A DNA stretch of 64,000 nt from Apostichopus japonicus (lineage: Eukaryota > Echinodermata > Holothuroidea > Aspidochirotida > Stichopodidae). Made by a program: the position numbers and the translations under genes. The notes beneath the pieces were generated by a model, which saw only the letters and a program-made list of their open reading frames with translations, was not told the origin of the DNA and made no database searches. Of this stretch, positions 23,571-37,344 are shown in pieces. Numbering within the stretch: the stretch's first letter is position 1; each line of letters starts with the position of its first letter. Location: NCBI RefSeq assembly GCF_037975245.1, contig NC_092561.1, positions 2,902,501-2,966,500 on the forward strand, written 5' to 3'.

Positions 23571-25260
23571 TACACACATGGCCCATGAGATGTAAAACTA
23601 ATGAGTTCATATAATTATGCAAACGATAAACATATAAACAATTCAAATGTTATCAATATATCTGACAAAATGCAAGTACTCTTTTTAAATATGTTTTAAA
23701 CTCATGTAAGGTAAGGTATCATACTGAAACACACTTTTCTTTTTCCAAAGACCTTCAATATTCTCAACTGAGCAACAAAAGCCTAGCCCCTCCCTCCCCC
23801 ACCCCCCCCCCCCACTCCATACTTCTGCACTCATATTAACACCACTCTACAGCTAGTACTGTGCTAGCAAGTTAAACAATACAGTCAGATCAAATCTTGA
23901 TCAAAAGTAACACTTATGATATAAATTGCTTCGTGATTTTCTCAAATTCAAAAAGGTTTAAAATAACCAGAGTCGACACGGAATTTTGAGAATATGCAGC
24001 AAAAAGAAATTAATACATTAAGCACTATTTTAAGTAATGCCAAATTCTATTCTAACAAACAATAAACTTCGAGCTACAGTTAGCAATAACAGCAAACAGC
24101 TACTGACCTTATTGAACATGGAATGCAAAATACAAAATTGAACATTATAATATAGTAGACATGCAATAAAACATTAATGTACTAGCTATTCTAATAACTT
24201 GGCTCATTTTTATCATTTAAAAGGATTTTTCTGGTGACAAATAATATGAAACTTTTATGGAAGAGAAAAATAGTTCACACTGCTAGTGCTAGTTGAAAAC
24301 CCCAATTTGACATCTTGCCACTTACTCGAGATACGGTTGATTGAATGTAACACATTTTGACTGGCAAAACCTTCAAATACTCCAGAAAATTGGATCACAG
24401 TACAGGGTCTGTGATGTCACCTGGGCAAATAGTATTCAAAAGCTTAACTTTGGCTATTATAATCTTCTGTTGATTTATTATAAAAACCTGAAACATTTGG
24501 AATATTTCCAAAGCTGTCAAAGTCCATATTAGATTTCATTAAAATCTATCTTTCTTGTAGAAATGATCTTTCCTTCTGTTTATATACAAATTATAAAGAA
24601 AAACATACACATGTTCAGCTGAATTGCCCAGATGACATCATCCATTCTGCTGTTGCCAGATGCATTAACAAAGTATCACAAAATTTGAAAAATTCAAATG
24701 TTTGCCATACAACATCCTATGAGGTTCTTGCCTAGATATGCAGGAACTTTTCAGCAATTTTGCTAAACCATCAACGCAGCCACCAGAATATCCTTTTAAA
24801 CTAACTGTAAGAATGACTTAAGTAATAGCGCATTCTGAGCAAGATGGACACAAGGAATACCAATGAATGCCATGGAAGAAAAACATAGGAGAATGAACAC
24901 GGAGCTCAATAATCTTTAAACCTGATGATTGTCATACACAGCAGTTACCAAAATACAACCAAGGTAACCACGGTAACCAAGGTAGCTGTTTGGTAAAAGA
25001 GTGTCTAAGAGTGCCTAGCACTAATACACTGTAATGTATGCATTGATTGACATTCATTTTATAGTGTAGTCTTTTAAGTAAAATCGACCAGAAGCAGAGA
25101 ACATTGCAAATATAATTTGTTTATATGACATTAAAAGATGCACAGTTTTGCATTGCATGCAACTGACATATGCTTATTTTATGGTGCTCTAATGATGCAA
25201 TGAGGGTGTTAACTTTTGGAAAGAGTCCAGCAACAGCCATCCATTATTTGACACAGAATG

Positions 25261-25262
25261 TC

Positions 25263-25334
<72 letters not shown>
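25261..25334. repeat. TG/TA microsatellite
   Basis: About 11 TG followed by about 25 TA dinucleotides. A short frame that runs through it is an artefact. Confidence 0.95.
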
Positions 25335-25335
<1 letters not shown>

Positions 25336-27255
25336 CAGAACCACCAGACCCATTACTTCACTAGTACATATCCCTCATACTTCTTCACCCAGTACCCAAC
25401 CAACTAACTTTTTGATTGCATACAAAGAGTCATGATTTTTTTTTTGGCAAGAACTGACACTTTTTATTTGTTTCTCGGTCACTCGGTCCCTACATTCATG
25501 AATGTCTTGCAAACATTAATTATATCTATTGCAAGATAAACACTTAAAAAAAAATCTAATAATGTTCATATATGTATGCATTCCAAAATGAGAGGCATTT
25601 CACAAACATTATGATAATTTACACAATAATCAACAAGCAAATTCATAACAAACTTTTATGCTGTGTATTCTATAGCTATTAGATAACTTAATAGTTACAC
25701 ATTCCATAAAACATATTAGAATGCATTAAAATGTTATACTAATGGTTTTAAAATATAACAGTTTTGACCTATGAGTGGGACATTTGTTTTTCTATAGATA
25801 AAACAGAGTTTACTTCATAACTTTTTACAACTGCATCTTATTTTAATTTAAAAGAAAACAATCAAAGCTAACAAATAAGTAATGAAGCTTATTATTACAC
25901 ATTGAGCCTTACATCAGCTACTTGTGTACCTTTGCTAAAATTACCCAAACATTGCTCCAGATTGTCTCATGTTACTGGTCTAAATAATACAACACTTATG
26001 TCTGCTCAAAACTTATCAACGTTTGGCATAATTAGGTCCATTTGAGCCGGACCGTATACAGAGGTGTTCCATCCTACCTTTGGTTTTATGTTACTCACAC
26101 ATTTTATTGCATAAAGTTCCTACCTAAGACCCTGAACACCCTCTTTGCCAGTCATCCTACCTAACACCCTTAACACCCTTTTCACCAGTCACCAGTTCTA
26201 TTTGGACTTCTTTCCTGTTAGGTTTTTATCCTAGTCTCTAAAATACTTAAGTCTCACTTTCCAAATTCTTAGATTTGCATATCACAATTAAGCTTTGCTC
26301 AACCTCTACTGGTGACTTCTTAAATTTAGTCATTATAAGGCTCACTTGCAAACAACTTGAGCATTTAACATATGTATTATTAGAATACAATCAAACTTAA
26401 AACAATTTTTGGCATTTAATTCAAATATGAATAAGATCAACTGAGAGTAATTTGGTAAATAAGCATAGGATGGACTGATATTCATGGAAGTTGCAGAGAA
26501 TTAAGAGCTTTAATTAATCGAAGGTAGTAACGGTAAATTGGCTTCAGTTGTCCATACCACTTGCCATACTGCACTCAATTTATAATCATTTTACTTACAA
26601 GAACAACTGCTGTGCCCCTTTATAAATCAAGTTGCAGTGGGTGTCCTGATAATTATATCGTTTACTGAACTTCATTATCAAACTAAATTAGCGCTCAAGG
26701 TTGCCAGTAACTTTGCCAATATTTTTCAACAGAAAAAAAGCTGTTTTGCAGCTACTGGAACTTTTAAAAGTTTGACGAATCGTTTTATGATAAACATTTG
26801 CTGTCATTTTCATATTTGTGTTTTCTCTAATAGATTGGAAAAGAATAAGATGCATAAGTGACTTTAAAAGTTTAGAGCTGAAAAATTGCAGGGGTGACCT
26901 GTAATATCAATGAAAATATCCATGGGCCTTAATTCGAGCCCTGTTGCTGAAATAAAAAAAATAAACATATACATAGAAGCATGATAGAGTCCAACAGCAA
27001 AGAGGGCAATATGTCAAATATGGAAAGAAACAGTTGAGAGAAACTTGATAAAATCACCTGAGAACACTTCTGCAGAGGGTGGATGGTTGACAACAGAAGA
27101 ACCTAACCTTCCAAACATCCATAGATACATCTATTTCTACCTCCACCGATATATATTATGTCAATTTTTATCACCTGAATAGGAAACTATCTTGGAGGGA
27201 ATTTTGTAGCTTGCTTGACTTGTCCAGGGTTACAGAAGAGGATGTTCGATAGTAT

Positions 27256-30200
27256 TTAGTTTAATAACCTGCTTGTCCTGTCAATAACAAATTCTCCGAC
27301 ACCGATGAAATAGACTCCTTGAGCGATACCGAACAGAGGAGCGATGACAAACACACGTGCCATGGCACCTTTCAAAAATGCCATTGGGCCTTCCAGTTTC
27401 CAGATCTTCACGAAGCAATCCTTGACGCCGGTGTAGGTCTGGTCTCCTTCGGCTTGTTGTAAGGTCTGTATTCTGGTCTTCACCACTGGAAGGAGGTAAT
27501 AATTATCAATCAAACTAAATGTGGATTCCCAAGTTGAATCGATAAATCTATTAAGAGATCAACCCACCGGTAGTAGGTACAGCGTTCATGCGAAAATGTT
27601 TACTCCGGAGATGAATAAACTGAGAAGTAACAACTGTCAGTATATTGCATTCTTGTGGTTAAAACCGACTGTGGTAGCTACCAAGCTGGTTGTTACACAA
27701 ATTTAGAATTTAAAACCAACTGTGGTAACTACCAAGTTGGTAATTACAAATATTTAGAATTTAAAACCGACTGTGGTAACTATCAAGCTGGAAATTATAC
27801 AAATTTAAAACCGACTGTGGTAACTATCAAGCTGGTAACTACAAAAATTTAGAATTTCAAGCCGACTGTGGTAACTATCAAGCTGGTAATTATAAAAATT
27901 AAGAATAGCTGTTGTCACCCTTGTTTTATTGGTAACATCAAATCTTATGTTTAGTGTAGTCAATTCTAAACAAACTATTCCATCTGCTTTTCATGAAATT
28001 AATATTCTAACAGGAGAACAACATGAGAAGTTAGAGCATCGTTTAAAACTTCATAAGATATTATATTGTCTTTATTTCTCTTATTTAAATTAATATATGG
28101 GTTTAACACTAAACTTTCCAATAATCGGACAAACGGAGGCTAACGAAAGCAATTTTAGATATTTTGTTTTTTATTTTCAAGGCTTCACAATATTTTATAC
28201 CCTGACCTCCTCCCACCCCCCAACCCCATCCCCCCACCCAACCCCATCCCCCACCCAACCCCCTCCCCCACCAAACCCACACTTTAAATGCTTACTTGCC
28301 TCAAATTCCATGAAGCAAGTTAAAATAGCTTTCCACGAACAAGTGGATTTTCAACACCAAAATACAGGCCACTTAAACATCCAGTTTGGCCAGTTCAGTT
28401 TCAGATAATTTACAGTAAAATCCTTCTGATGCAATTGGAGATTAATTCCATAGTGATATAATTAAGTGATTGCAGGAAAGGATTTCTAGACTCAAATCAT
28501 TATTTATAAACATTATAAGCTTGAGTATCCTTCCGTTGATCATTTTTCCTAAATGTTTTCAAATATTATAAATCAGTATTATTAAATATTGGACTCACCA
28601 TCAACAGGATTTACAGCCACAGAAGCAACACAGGCTGCGACACAACCAGCTACAAACGAATGTTGGAAAGTAGCCTTCTCTGTTCCTTCTGCATAGCCCT
28701 ACAGGGAGACAACAACAAAAAACAGCAAAATATCTTCAGAAACATCCAACAGAATATTTTGAAATGAGTGACACAGGCAAAAATGCTAAATTAGTTTACT
28801 GGAGTTTTGTAAAACACAAAAACAAGAAAAGACCTATTAGATCCAAGCTAAAACAAATTGTGGACAATGCCACCCCTTCCCAACCTTGCCCCTGCCCCCA
28901 CCCCACCCCTGCTGGCAATAAAACAAAATGTAAAACTTACAAGTGAATTTACTGTATACGTGCAAACAAAGTAAAAAATAGATGACTGAGAATGGAATAC
29001 CTCTAGCTAATATAAATTGTAGACAACACCACCCCTTCCAACACCTCTCCCCTGCCTACCCCCCCCCCCCTGCTGGCAATATAGCAATATGTATAAACAA
29101 ACAAGTGCATTTATATGTGCAAAAACAAAGGAAAATAGATGACTGAGAACGGGATATCTCTCGCTAAAATAAATTGTAGACAACACTACCCCTTCTGACC
29201 GCTCTCCCTGCCCACCCCACCCCCCCCCCCCCTGCTGGCAATAAAGCAAACTGTATAAACTAACAAGTGCATTTATATGTGCAAACAAAGGAAAATAGAT
29301 GACTGAGAATGGGATATCTCTCGCTAAAATAAGTTATATATAACACCACCCCTTCTGACCGCTCTCCCTGCCCACCCCACCCCCCCCCCCTTGCTGGCAA
29401 TAAAGCAAAATGTATAAACTTACAAGTGCATTTATATGAGCAAACAAAGGAAAATAGATGACTGAGAATGGGATATCTCTTGCTAAGGTTGCTCCTAAAC
29501 CTTTATACAATCCAAAAAAGCCTCTGGTCCTGATCAGGTCCCTTGTTAAGTCCATCGCTGTTAACGAGCCAGAAGCGGCCCCTTTGACGACTCCACTCAC
29601 GGCCGCTTCCACACCTTCCGCTGTCAGCTGTGTTTTCTTGTGAACTGAGAAAAAGTAGCAAGAAACAGATTGTATTTACAAGGATATCTTGGAGCAAAAA
29701 TATCGCAACATGCATGATTGTAAAAATTGTCAACTTTGGTCATAATTTGACAATATCCACCGGGTACGAGGTTTTCAGGGAAGGGAACTCCCCTTTTTTT
29801 TCAACCTGACACAAATATTCAAAGATAGTTATAAAAAAAGAACATTCTATTTGGACCTGAGCACAATTGTATAAATAACATGTCTCCAAAATGTGCCTCA
29901 GATTCTCCTTCTGAGGTATAAAATTGATTTGATAGTTTTTGAAGAGGGGGAGGGAGGGGTGGAAAAATATCCCCAGATACCTTGAAGGGGAGTTGGATTG
30001 AATCACACCGAGGGCCACACCTCTCCTTCATAAAATCATAAATCTGCCAATATGATATCAGCCTAAGACTATAATTGTGAAGCCTGAGGAAGACTGAGGT
30101 CAGCAAATGCCAGTTTTGGGACAGCTCACCAGCAGAAATTCATGAAATGTCGAATCTCAGAAAAATCTGTTTATCAACCACTTATAATACATTTAAGATA

Positions 30201-32831
30201 TAATAATATTAATATTGATATTTCATGGAAGCACATCAAATGTGAAGTGAATGTACGTGATGTTGTGTGATGTGATTTCACGTTGCATCGCAATAGCCTA
30301 CAATCAATCATACCCTATGGTATATATTATGTACCGTAATCAAGGATTGATCAACGTGAGAATCGAGGGCAGTCTTTATGTACCTTTCCTACCAGCATCC
30401 TGTAGTTGAATTTTTAGTAATTCCATAGGAGTAGTGGCAATAACTTGACAAAGTCCAGCTCCTGCACCGGCAAGTAGCTCTCGATAGAAAGGTAGTTTAC
30501 TGCAGAAAGAATGAAGAAAACTATAACTTTAAGCTTAGGTGAGTTGTGTAAATAGGCCTTACAAATATTTTGGAATAATTCAGATAAAATTTGAGTTTTA
30601 TACAACCACTGATACTTTTTTTGTGTGATAGAGGAGGAAGGAGAAGGGGGGAGGCGGAGGGAGTGGGAACGTCAAGACAGAGCCATGTAAGGTATTTTAC
30701 TCACCCATCGGTACGAAGCATGTATCGGAAAAAGTCGTTTCCGACTAATTTGAGAGCTTTCTCAGGAGTGATTAGTGTAACGTTAACTCCATAACCTACC
30801 AGGAAACATGAAAAAAAAAATAACAATAATAATAAATTAATTAAAAAACTTGTATCTTGAAAATTACAAATTCTACATGCTTGTACCGAACTAATCAAAA
30901 AAATAAACACATGAACTTGACTAAACTTGAATACTTCTATCCCATTCTTTCAAAGCAGCATTTACTTTGCCTATATTGAAGTTCCTGGAAGTTTTTCCAA
31001 AGTTATATTCAAAAGCAAATCACTCTTCTTGCTTCGTGTTTTCCTGCATGATCATTGCCTAGTGAGAAACAAATAAATAGATCAGAAATGAGTACTTTCA
31101 GCCGGAAACTTGAAATATTAAACCTCACACAAACCTTTATATAAACCAAAGAAACCTTCGGACCTTGCAGTTTTTATGAAGCAGTCCAATCTGGTAACAA
31201 AGATATGGAAACAGAATGTCAAAGGGCAGTCATAAAGGTCAAGCAAAGTAAATTTGTGTCCGACAAAAAAGTGAGTAGGAATAGACGGACTAGTGTCAAA
31301 TGTTCTCCTTGTATCATTACAATCTCAAAGGTTGTCTGGTTGAGTACAGTCAATAAAACTTTCGATAAACTGCAGTGTACTGCAAATGTATTTACAATTC
31401 CCTCGTAAAAGCGTACCCTTACTGTACTCGTAAAAGCAACCCTCACCTCGTAAAAGCTACCCTTACCTGGTAAAAGCTACTGGGCAAGACCCTTTAAAGG
31501 ATGCCCATCAGTTTATTACACATCACAGTATTATTTTGTGTTTACAGTCAATTTTTTACTTTTTTTAATTTGGACAAACACATAATTATTTCGATATATT
31601 TTGGCACCACATCTCCTACCCAACATGTAACTTTATGTGGACAAAGTTACAGAAACAAAAGTCTGCTTTTGTAACTTAATTATTGAACAAAACAAAAACT
31701 GATCACATTGGCAGGACAATGGGACGAACGAGCAGCTGATTTACACAGTGTGCAATGTACACACACATCACATGTGTCCGACAGGCTGACTTCCTGACAA
31801 ATAAAAGATACCTTATCTTCCTTGCTTCCTCTACAGGGTGTCACTGTTTTCATGTTACATCCTCTCTCACTCTTGCCAAACAGGAAATATTCCTTTGGAA
31901 CAAAAGCTTTTAACAACACCTGACCACCTAAAGGATAAAAGTTCAAATCCTCTCCTGGATCACTGTTTACCTATTTGATCTATTTTACTATTGTTCTTAC
32001 TTTCCTGAAAGACCGCAAAAATGTGACTGACTTTATTTCAATGCAGTATCTACAAATACTGTGCCTTACAATGAAGCTTTCCATCTCTGAGTTGGTTGGG
32101 ATCCCTAGAAAACTTTAATTTGCTAGGGATGCCATAAAATTTAAGTCACAGCATCTTTTCACTGTGCAACCCATAAAGGGAAGGAACCCTTATGCAAGCA
32201 GAAATCTTGATTAGATATAAGATACATCAGGTCGAAAACACATAACATTATATGTGACAACTCAATTTATCCTGATCAAAATCATGCATATTAAAATTAC
32301 AGTACAACAATATTTTCCACGTTTTTTGCCCCGACCATCTGCAATTTCTGAGCATTTTGAAATTAATTTGTTTTCCCCCAAAATATACAGCCCTGGGAAG
32401 ATTATCAGACATTACCAAACAAGTCCAATCTGAAGTAAAAACTAGAATTTACTCCAAATATTAAACATTTTTAACAAAATACTTGCGTCTTGAAACTCAC
32501 CACTTCTCATTGAAACTGGAGCCCAGTGTCATTATATGTTTGCAACTTAAAATCTGTAATTCATTGATACAGACCAAAAAAAACAATGATTTGATATTCT
32601 AGGAATGGAAGCTTTTCCTTTAAATACATGTCCTACTACACTCACATGTTCTTGTACATGGGTTTGCCATCAATGATCTGTTGGTTCTGCAGCCTCGTTT
32701 TGACCAGATCAATGGGAAACACACAGGTGACTCCTGCAATACCAGCAACTGCCCCATTTATAACCTTGGATGGTAAGCTGGAAAATAAACAACAATTATT
32801 ATTTCAAATTAGACTAAACTTTAGCTATATT

Positions 32832-32888
<57 letters not shown>

Positions 32889-33482
32889 TGTAACATTATT
32901 TACTTAGTAGATAAGATCAGCAAGTAAACACATACAAACTGAAAGGCAACTTAACATGTTACTTCACTTATTTTATTGCTATGCAGTTCATAAGCCTAAG
33001 TGCATAGGCAGTGTCTTGAGCTATAAAGTGTCAGCTGTATACATGAAATTGCAACTTGCTGCTTATAAAATCATTGTTTGAAGAATAAACAATCAACATT
33101 TCAACCAAATTTACTTGTTTACTTGAGACATACAGTACTTTGTGTTGTCATGTTGTACATATTCTCTCTTTACATTATTACATAGTATCGGACAGCGTGA
33201 TGTACAAAACAGGTACGGTACACGTCAGCTACAGTACTGTAGCCACTAAGAATCAAACCTAACATAGAATTCACAACAATATTAATGATAAATAAAATCA
33301 CTGTTTGATAATTTCTTCATTTTAATTGTTTCCAATATAAACATTTCTCATTTCTTATTGTGAGGGTGGGTGGGGGGGAAGGGGGTTTGGGGTGGAGTGA
33401 GAGGAGGTTGGGTGCAGTAACAGAGATGGAATTTGATGGGTTGGGATGTGGGTCTAAGTCTTATTTACCTTATTTCACTCAT
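27256..33482 (-). CDS. SLC25A22: Mitochondrial glutamate carrier (SLC25A22/SLC25A18-like)
   Basis: Inner-membrane carrier expected to co-transport glutamate and protons. Coding exons in gene order on the minus strand: 33482-33469, 32777-32646, 31190-31135, 30795-30705, 30499-30393, 29644-29424, 28698-28599, 27485-27256 (stop at 27258-27256). The junctions keep frame and give 316 residues against about 320 for the human protein. The three carrier motifs are present: [11 protein letters not shown] near residue 25, [11 protein letters not shown] near 121 and NPVDVVKTRIQ near 236. Segments such as [15 protein letters not shown] and [17 protein letters not shown] are typical of the glutamate-carrier branch. 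For the sixth exon the acceptor after ttctcag (exon starting TTCACAAG) is the one that keeps frame. The first coding exon holds only 14 coding bases (MSEI). The exon/intron edge at 29424 is the source of a tandem array. The A18/A22 paralogue choice is not resolvable here. Confidence 0.9.
27659..27903. repeat. Minisatellite, about 54-bp unit, five copies, in the last intron of the carrier gene
   Basis: Units share CCGACTGTGGTAACTA then CAAGCTGGTAATTA. The array begins about 175 bp from the last coding exon. A plus-strand frame reading [12 protein letters not shown] is a by-product of the repeat. Confidence 0.9.
28780..29500 (-). repeat. About 160-bp tandem array containing copies of an exon end and splice donor of the carrier gene
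   Basis: Seen from the gene's strand, each unit carries a copy of the last about 75 nt of the exon 29644-29424 (peptide [19 protein letters not shown]), the donor region, and a C/G-run intron start. The mark CAAGTGC (plus strand) falls at 29423 (true exon edge), 29264 and 29102, with a variant at 28940; an older, more degenerate copy lies around 28790. Confidence 0.92.
31404..31485. repeat. Short tandem repeat, CTCGTAAAAGC unit
   Basis: About four copies of a 20- to 24-bp unit (TCGTAAAAGC(G)TACCCTTAC variants) in an intron of the carrier gene. Confidence 0.8.
32835..32885. repeat. TA microsatellite next to a carrier-gene exon
   Basis: About 25 TA units, 57 bp from the acceptor side of exon 32646-32777. 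Confidence 0.95.
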
Positions 33483-36400
33483 CTTGGCATTCCTCTGTAC
33501 CCTGTCAGGAACCTCTCATAAGTGTCTTTGGTTAATTATTTAACGTCTCAATCACGTACAGGTAGAAGTTATCAACACTCCGAAGGAAGGCACAGTACTG
33601 ACGTAATCTTCAAATCTAAATAAAACAACAAGAGAGATAACGGTGACAACAATTTAAACAGAGTCAACTATTCTGTACTATACATTTGAGTTTGGTGTGG
33701 AAAAACTGTTGATACAGCTTTTAAATGCAAAGTATACTGTATACGACAGATAGCAAAGGCTGTGCCATGTACTGCTCTGATACATGACAAGTGAAATGGA
33801 TGGCTTTTGCACGTTGCTCAGTCACAATTAAAATAAGTTTTCATTCTTCTGATTAACCTTATTAATATTTAATTTATCCTGAACTATGGACCTGAAAAGA
33901 CTTGTGAACAATAAGACAGTCTGAACTAACCAACAATGATTTCCATTTAACAGATCACTGGAAACAAACAAATTGAGATTAGACAATGGTGCTGATATGT
34001 ACTTTATAATATAGTGTGTTTACAGTGGAGTATGTTCACATTGAAACCTAATTGGTCATTCTGACAAATTTATGGCCGATCGTTAGATCATAACAGGTTA
34101 TTTAAAGACAAGACAAGAGAATGGATCGATCCTGATATGATAGTTTAAACAAATAATGCTGAGATTATATGGTGTTAAAGAAAAAAAAATCATCGTGCAC
34201 ACAGATAAACAAACATGAATGCATTACACAATTCCTGTTGAGTATTGATGTACAAAAACTGTGTTACAAACAGATACACAGACCTACTGTACTACTATAA
34301 ACACACAGACAAACACACACAGATACGCAGACACCCACAGAACCTTGATAAGTTCCATTGATATCAAGTCTGCACATTCAGTGGCACAACAAACCCTAGA
34401 ACTGCAGACCATGCAGGTTACTTTATACAACATATTATTTGGAAGTTTCTGGTAAATAACTCAGAGTTCACACTTTGTTAGTAGTATTTGAAGTGTATGA
34501 AGCTGTAACAGCACTGAAGAGAGCGTTGTGGTCAAGCGGTTAAGGTAGTGGACTTGTGATCTAAGGATTACAGGTTCGCGTCTTGGCCAGATCACATTTT
34601 TTCAGCAATTTCTCCTCTTTGTCTTTCTTTTTTTTGCCTTCATTTGACATACTGGTCAGATACAAGATATTTCTTTGTTTTAAAATGCAAGAAAAATTAT
34701 ATTGGATAGACTGAGTTTCATTTCACTGTACTCTATGTGTACACTATTGAAAGGCCAATCCTGGCTGTTGTTTTGTTGCCCGGTCTACATGTTCTCATAG
34801 TGTTAATTGTCATAAAACCACTTCAGATGTGACATGTGTGAACAAAAAGAACAAAAATTTCAATGAGCATATATTTATTGCTAAAAAAACTATTACAAAT
34901 ATTACAAGGATTACCATGTACTTTATGATAATATTAGGCAATCAGAATGAAAGTTTTAGATTTGCTTCCATTGCCTGCATGCTCCAAAAACCTCCCACCT
35001 AAAAATTTCATTATCATAATAAAATATTATTATTTACATAAAACAGGCACTCCATAAAAAAAATTCAAGTTTCAAATCATCAAACAGCGGTAAAAGGGTT
35101 TAATTACGCACTTATTACAGTACATAGCATACATGCAGCATACCGCCAACAAGCTTTTGATCTTCACTAGCAGTTAACTACATACATATGTACCTGTAGA
35201 TTGCAATTAAATCATGGTGTAAGTTCAGTAACTTACAGCAGCAACAAATCACAAATACAGTAATGAAAACGCAAAATAAGCCTGATGCTTTTTGAAAAAT
35301 ATCCAGATGCAAATTTAAAACTTTCATGCTCATTGCCTTACTGTAGGAATATTTAGTACACAAAAGTTGGATCTGTTCAGCAGGGAACTAATTTAGCAAT
35401 CACTTTTAGAATGATAAAAATAATATCATCACATTGGGAAATTTGTGCATAAATCTAACATACCGATACTAGGGTATCAATGTTACACATCTGCGTCTAC
35501 CAGAAGAGCATCTACCGACAACAACTCTTGGACAATATATTGCTAATTTAGATTAGATTACTATAAAAGTGGGATTTTGGAATCATTCAAGTTCACCTTT
35601 TTCTTGATCTAAATAAATTGAATATTGAAATGATGAAAAGTGAAGGGATGAAAAATAGTAAGGCCCACTGCAGCCACATGTAAAATTGTAACATTGTTAT
35701 AGTTAGACTGTGTTCTAGCCCAGGGCCTATATCACCAAAAAGTTAACTTACAAAATATGAAACAGCTAAACAAGTTTGTCAAACGTTAACATCACGCTAG
35801 GCTACAACGGGCGCTCCTAACGATTGCTACACAGAAATGTATTAGTAATTACTTTGTATTTGGGAGAGCCAGTGTGGCATGGTTAGGCCTGACTGACTTC
35901 AGTCCTATTAACGATTTATCCTTTACTTACCTCCAATATATATCGCGTAATAACCTGAAATGATGACGTAACTATCCGGCTCTTTATTCATTACATACCG
36001 CTATAAACAACATACCGTAATATGCGTACCGTTACATTAATACCGTTAGATACATTCTTTCCATGTCTCTTTCCATTACCTTGAGATTCCTCAACTTCTA
36101 ACCTAGGCGCGCTGAGACCTATGCACTACAAGAACAGCTAACCAGCTTTTTGCACAGCTGATGATTTACCATATGTGTAATGTAATGACAGTACTGTACT
36201 GCAATACATATGCCCGAACCCACGTGTCTACCAATACGTACAGCACAAATAGCCTCATTGAAGGTAGCAGCCACTAAGAGCAGACACTAACAGCAGCCAC
36301 TAAGAGAAAAGGGACAGTAAGACATGACACAAGTACTACCACTGCGGTCGTGTGTGTTAGTTATAACACTGTTTTTACCTCCATGGTTAAGGTTAAGATG

Positions 36401-36590
36401 GAGGTCTGTTTTACCTCCATGTTATAACTGACTCTGCGGTCGAGTGTGTTGTTCAAGAAGAGCATAAATAGGAGAGGTATTTTTTCCTTCAAAATCGATT
36501 AATTTCTGTAATCGACCTAATGAGTTGTCCAGATAGCACACTAAAGTAGAAAAGTTCTTCTTTCACGTGGTGTACCTCTATATCGGTAAC
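33483..36590. other. 5' flank of the carrier gene
   Basis: No coding exon is seen. On the minus strand a donor-like sequence GGAG|gtaagtaaag has its junction at 35930/35931 and could end a leader exon lying just above it, but no RNA evidence exists. A tRNA-derived SINE lies at 34520-34595. Confidence 0.35.
34520..34595 (+). mobile_element. tRNA-derived SINE head
   Basis: Contains an A-box-like GTGGTCAAGCGG and a B-box-like GGTTCGCGTC in tRNA spacing, with TGGACTTGTGATCTAAGG between them. Nearly the same sequence recurs at 40565, which shows it is a dispersed family. Confidence 0.8.
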
Positions 36591-36599
36591 AGAACCGAT

Positions 36600-36951
36600 T
36601 TCTTGACCAAAAGTGGCCTTAAAGTATTAACCCCGATTTTTCAAAATCATCTGGAATAATTTCTTGACCAAAAGTGGCCTTAAAGTATTAACCCCGATTT
36701 TTCAAAATCATCTAGAATAAAACTTTTGGTCACGTGTCCACTTTTGGTGTCCACTTTTCCGCCACAGCATACCCAGTGCTCGTCAAAGTGTACAAACATC
36801 AGTGGCCAACGTGTAATGTGTAGCGATCCAAGAATTTTTTTTTCCTCAAAATCATCGAGGATAAAACTTTTGGTGTCCACTTTTGGTGTCCACTTTTCCG
36901 CACCAGCGTACCCAGCGCTCGTCACAGTGTACAGACATCAGTGGCCAACGG
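36600..36951. repeat. Two nested tandem duplications upstream of the SDR gene
   Basis: A 61-bp unit starting TTCTTGACCAAAAGTGGCC is present twice (36600 and 36661). A longer segment from TTTTGGTGTCCACTTTT to CATCAGTGGCCAAC is present at about 36720-36810 and 36866-36951. The second copy carries substitutions. Confidence 0.88.
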
Positions 36952-37301
36952 CGCGCAACGTTGATGTATACACTATTGGCTACTGTTAGTGGCTGCTACG
37001 TTCAAACAGGTGCACAGATACAGCTGTCTAAATACTTCAAAGTCTGGAATATGCTAGTGCTGCTATTGTAGACACTACGGTGTTCCTCACAGGACAATAT
37101 ACTATTTTCTTGGAAGTAAATTATTAATAATGGCACATAACGTCTGGTCATCATTACATTATCTAATAAAGTTTGAGAATTCGTTAAGAATGTTCGAGAT
37201 TAAACTTCCAGATATCTTGAAAAGATGTCAAAATTTTGACAATTTCGAAATATCGCGTCAAAATTTCCAGATGTACATTTCGAAAAATTATGATTGTGTA
37301 C

Positions 37302-37344
37302 GTAAAAGTAAGTTGGCCTGACATTTCGATCCTAGCAGGATCTT
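37302..37344 (-). repeat. Copy of a dispersed 43-bp conserved motif
   Basis: Reverse strand matches 55007-55049 with one difference. The core is the inverted repeat GATCCTGCTAGGATC followed by GAAA(T/C)GTCAGGCC. Confidence 0.85.

Larger units (their letters stand above)
18226..27255. other. Long stretch between genes 1 and 2, no supported gene
   Basis: A+T-rich. It contains the 3' flanks of both convergent genes, a duplicated 210-bp segment (19418-20006), a large hairpin in a TA microsatellite (23.2-23.6 kb) and a TG/TA microsatellite (25.26 kb). The longest frame, 21874-22326 plus, has no recognisable family. Confidence 0.5.

Noticed and set aside
25170-25364. Frame through the TG/TA microsatellite
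   Set aside because: Reads only CVCV/YIYI from simple repeat.
27655-27852. Frame with repeated [12 protein letters not shown] peptide
   Set aside because: By-product of a 54-bp minisatellite in an intron of the opposite-strand carrier gene; copies are not all in frame.
29007-29612. Open frames reading repeated peptides such as [22 protein letters not shown]
   Set aside because: They are the true carrier exon end followed by intron repeats in the same frame, not a separate repeat protein.
34520-34595. Functional tRNA gene
   Set aside because: A and B boxes are present, but the acceptor stem does not pair and the same sequence recurs at 40.6 kb with a SINE body.
36680-36925. Minus-strand frame with repeated VDTKSFILDDFE
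   Set aside because: Produced by the nested tandem duplications; no start context, splice signal or relatives.
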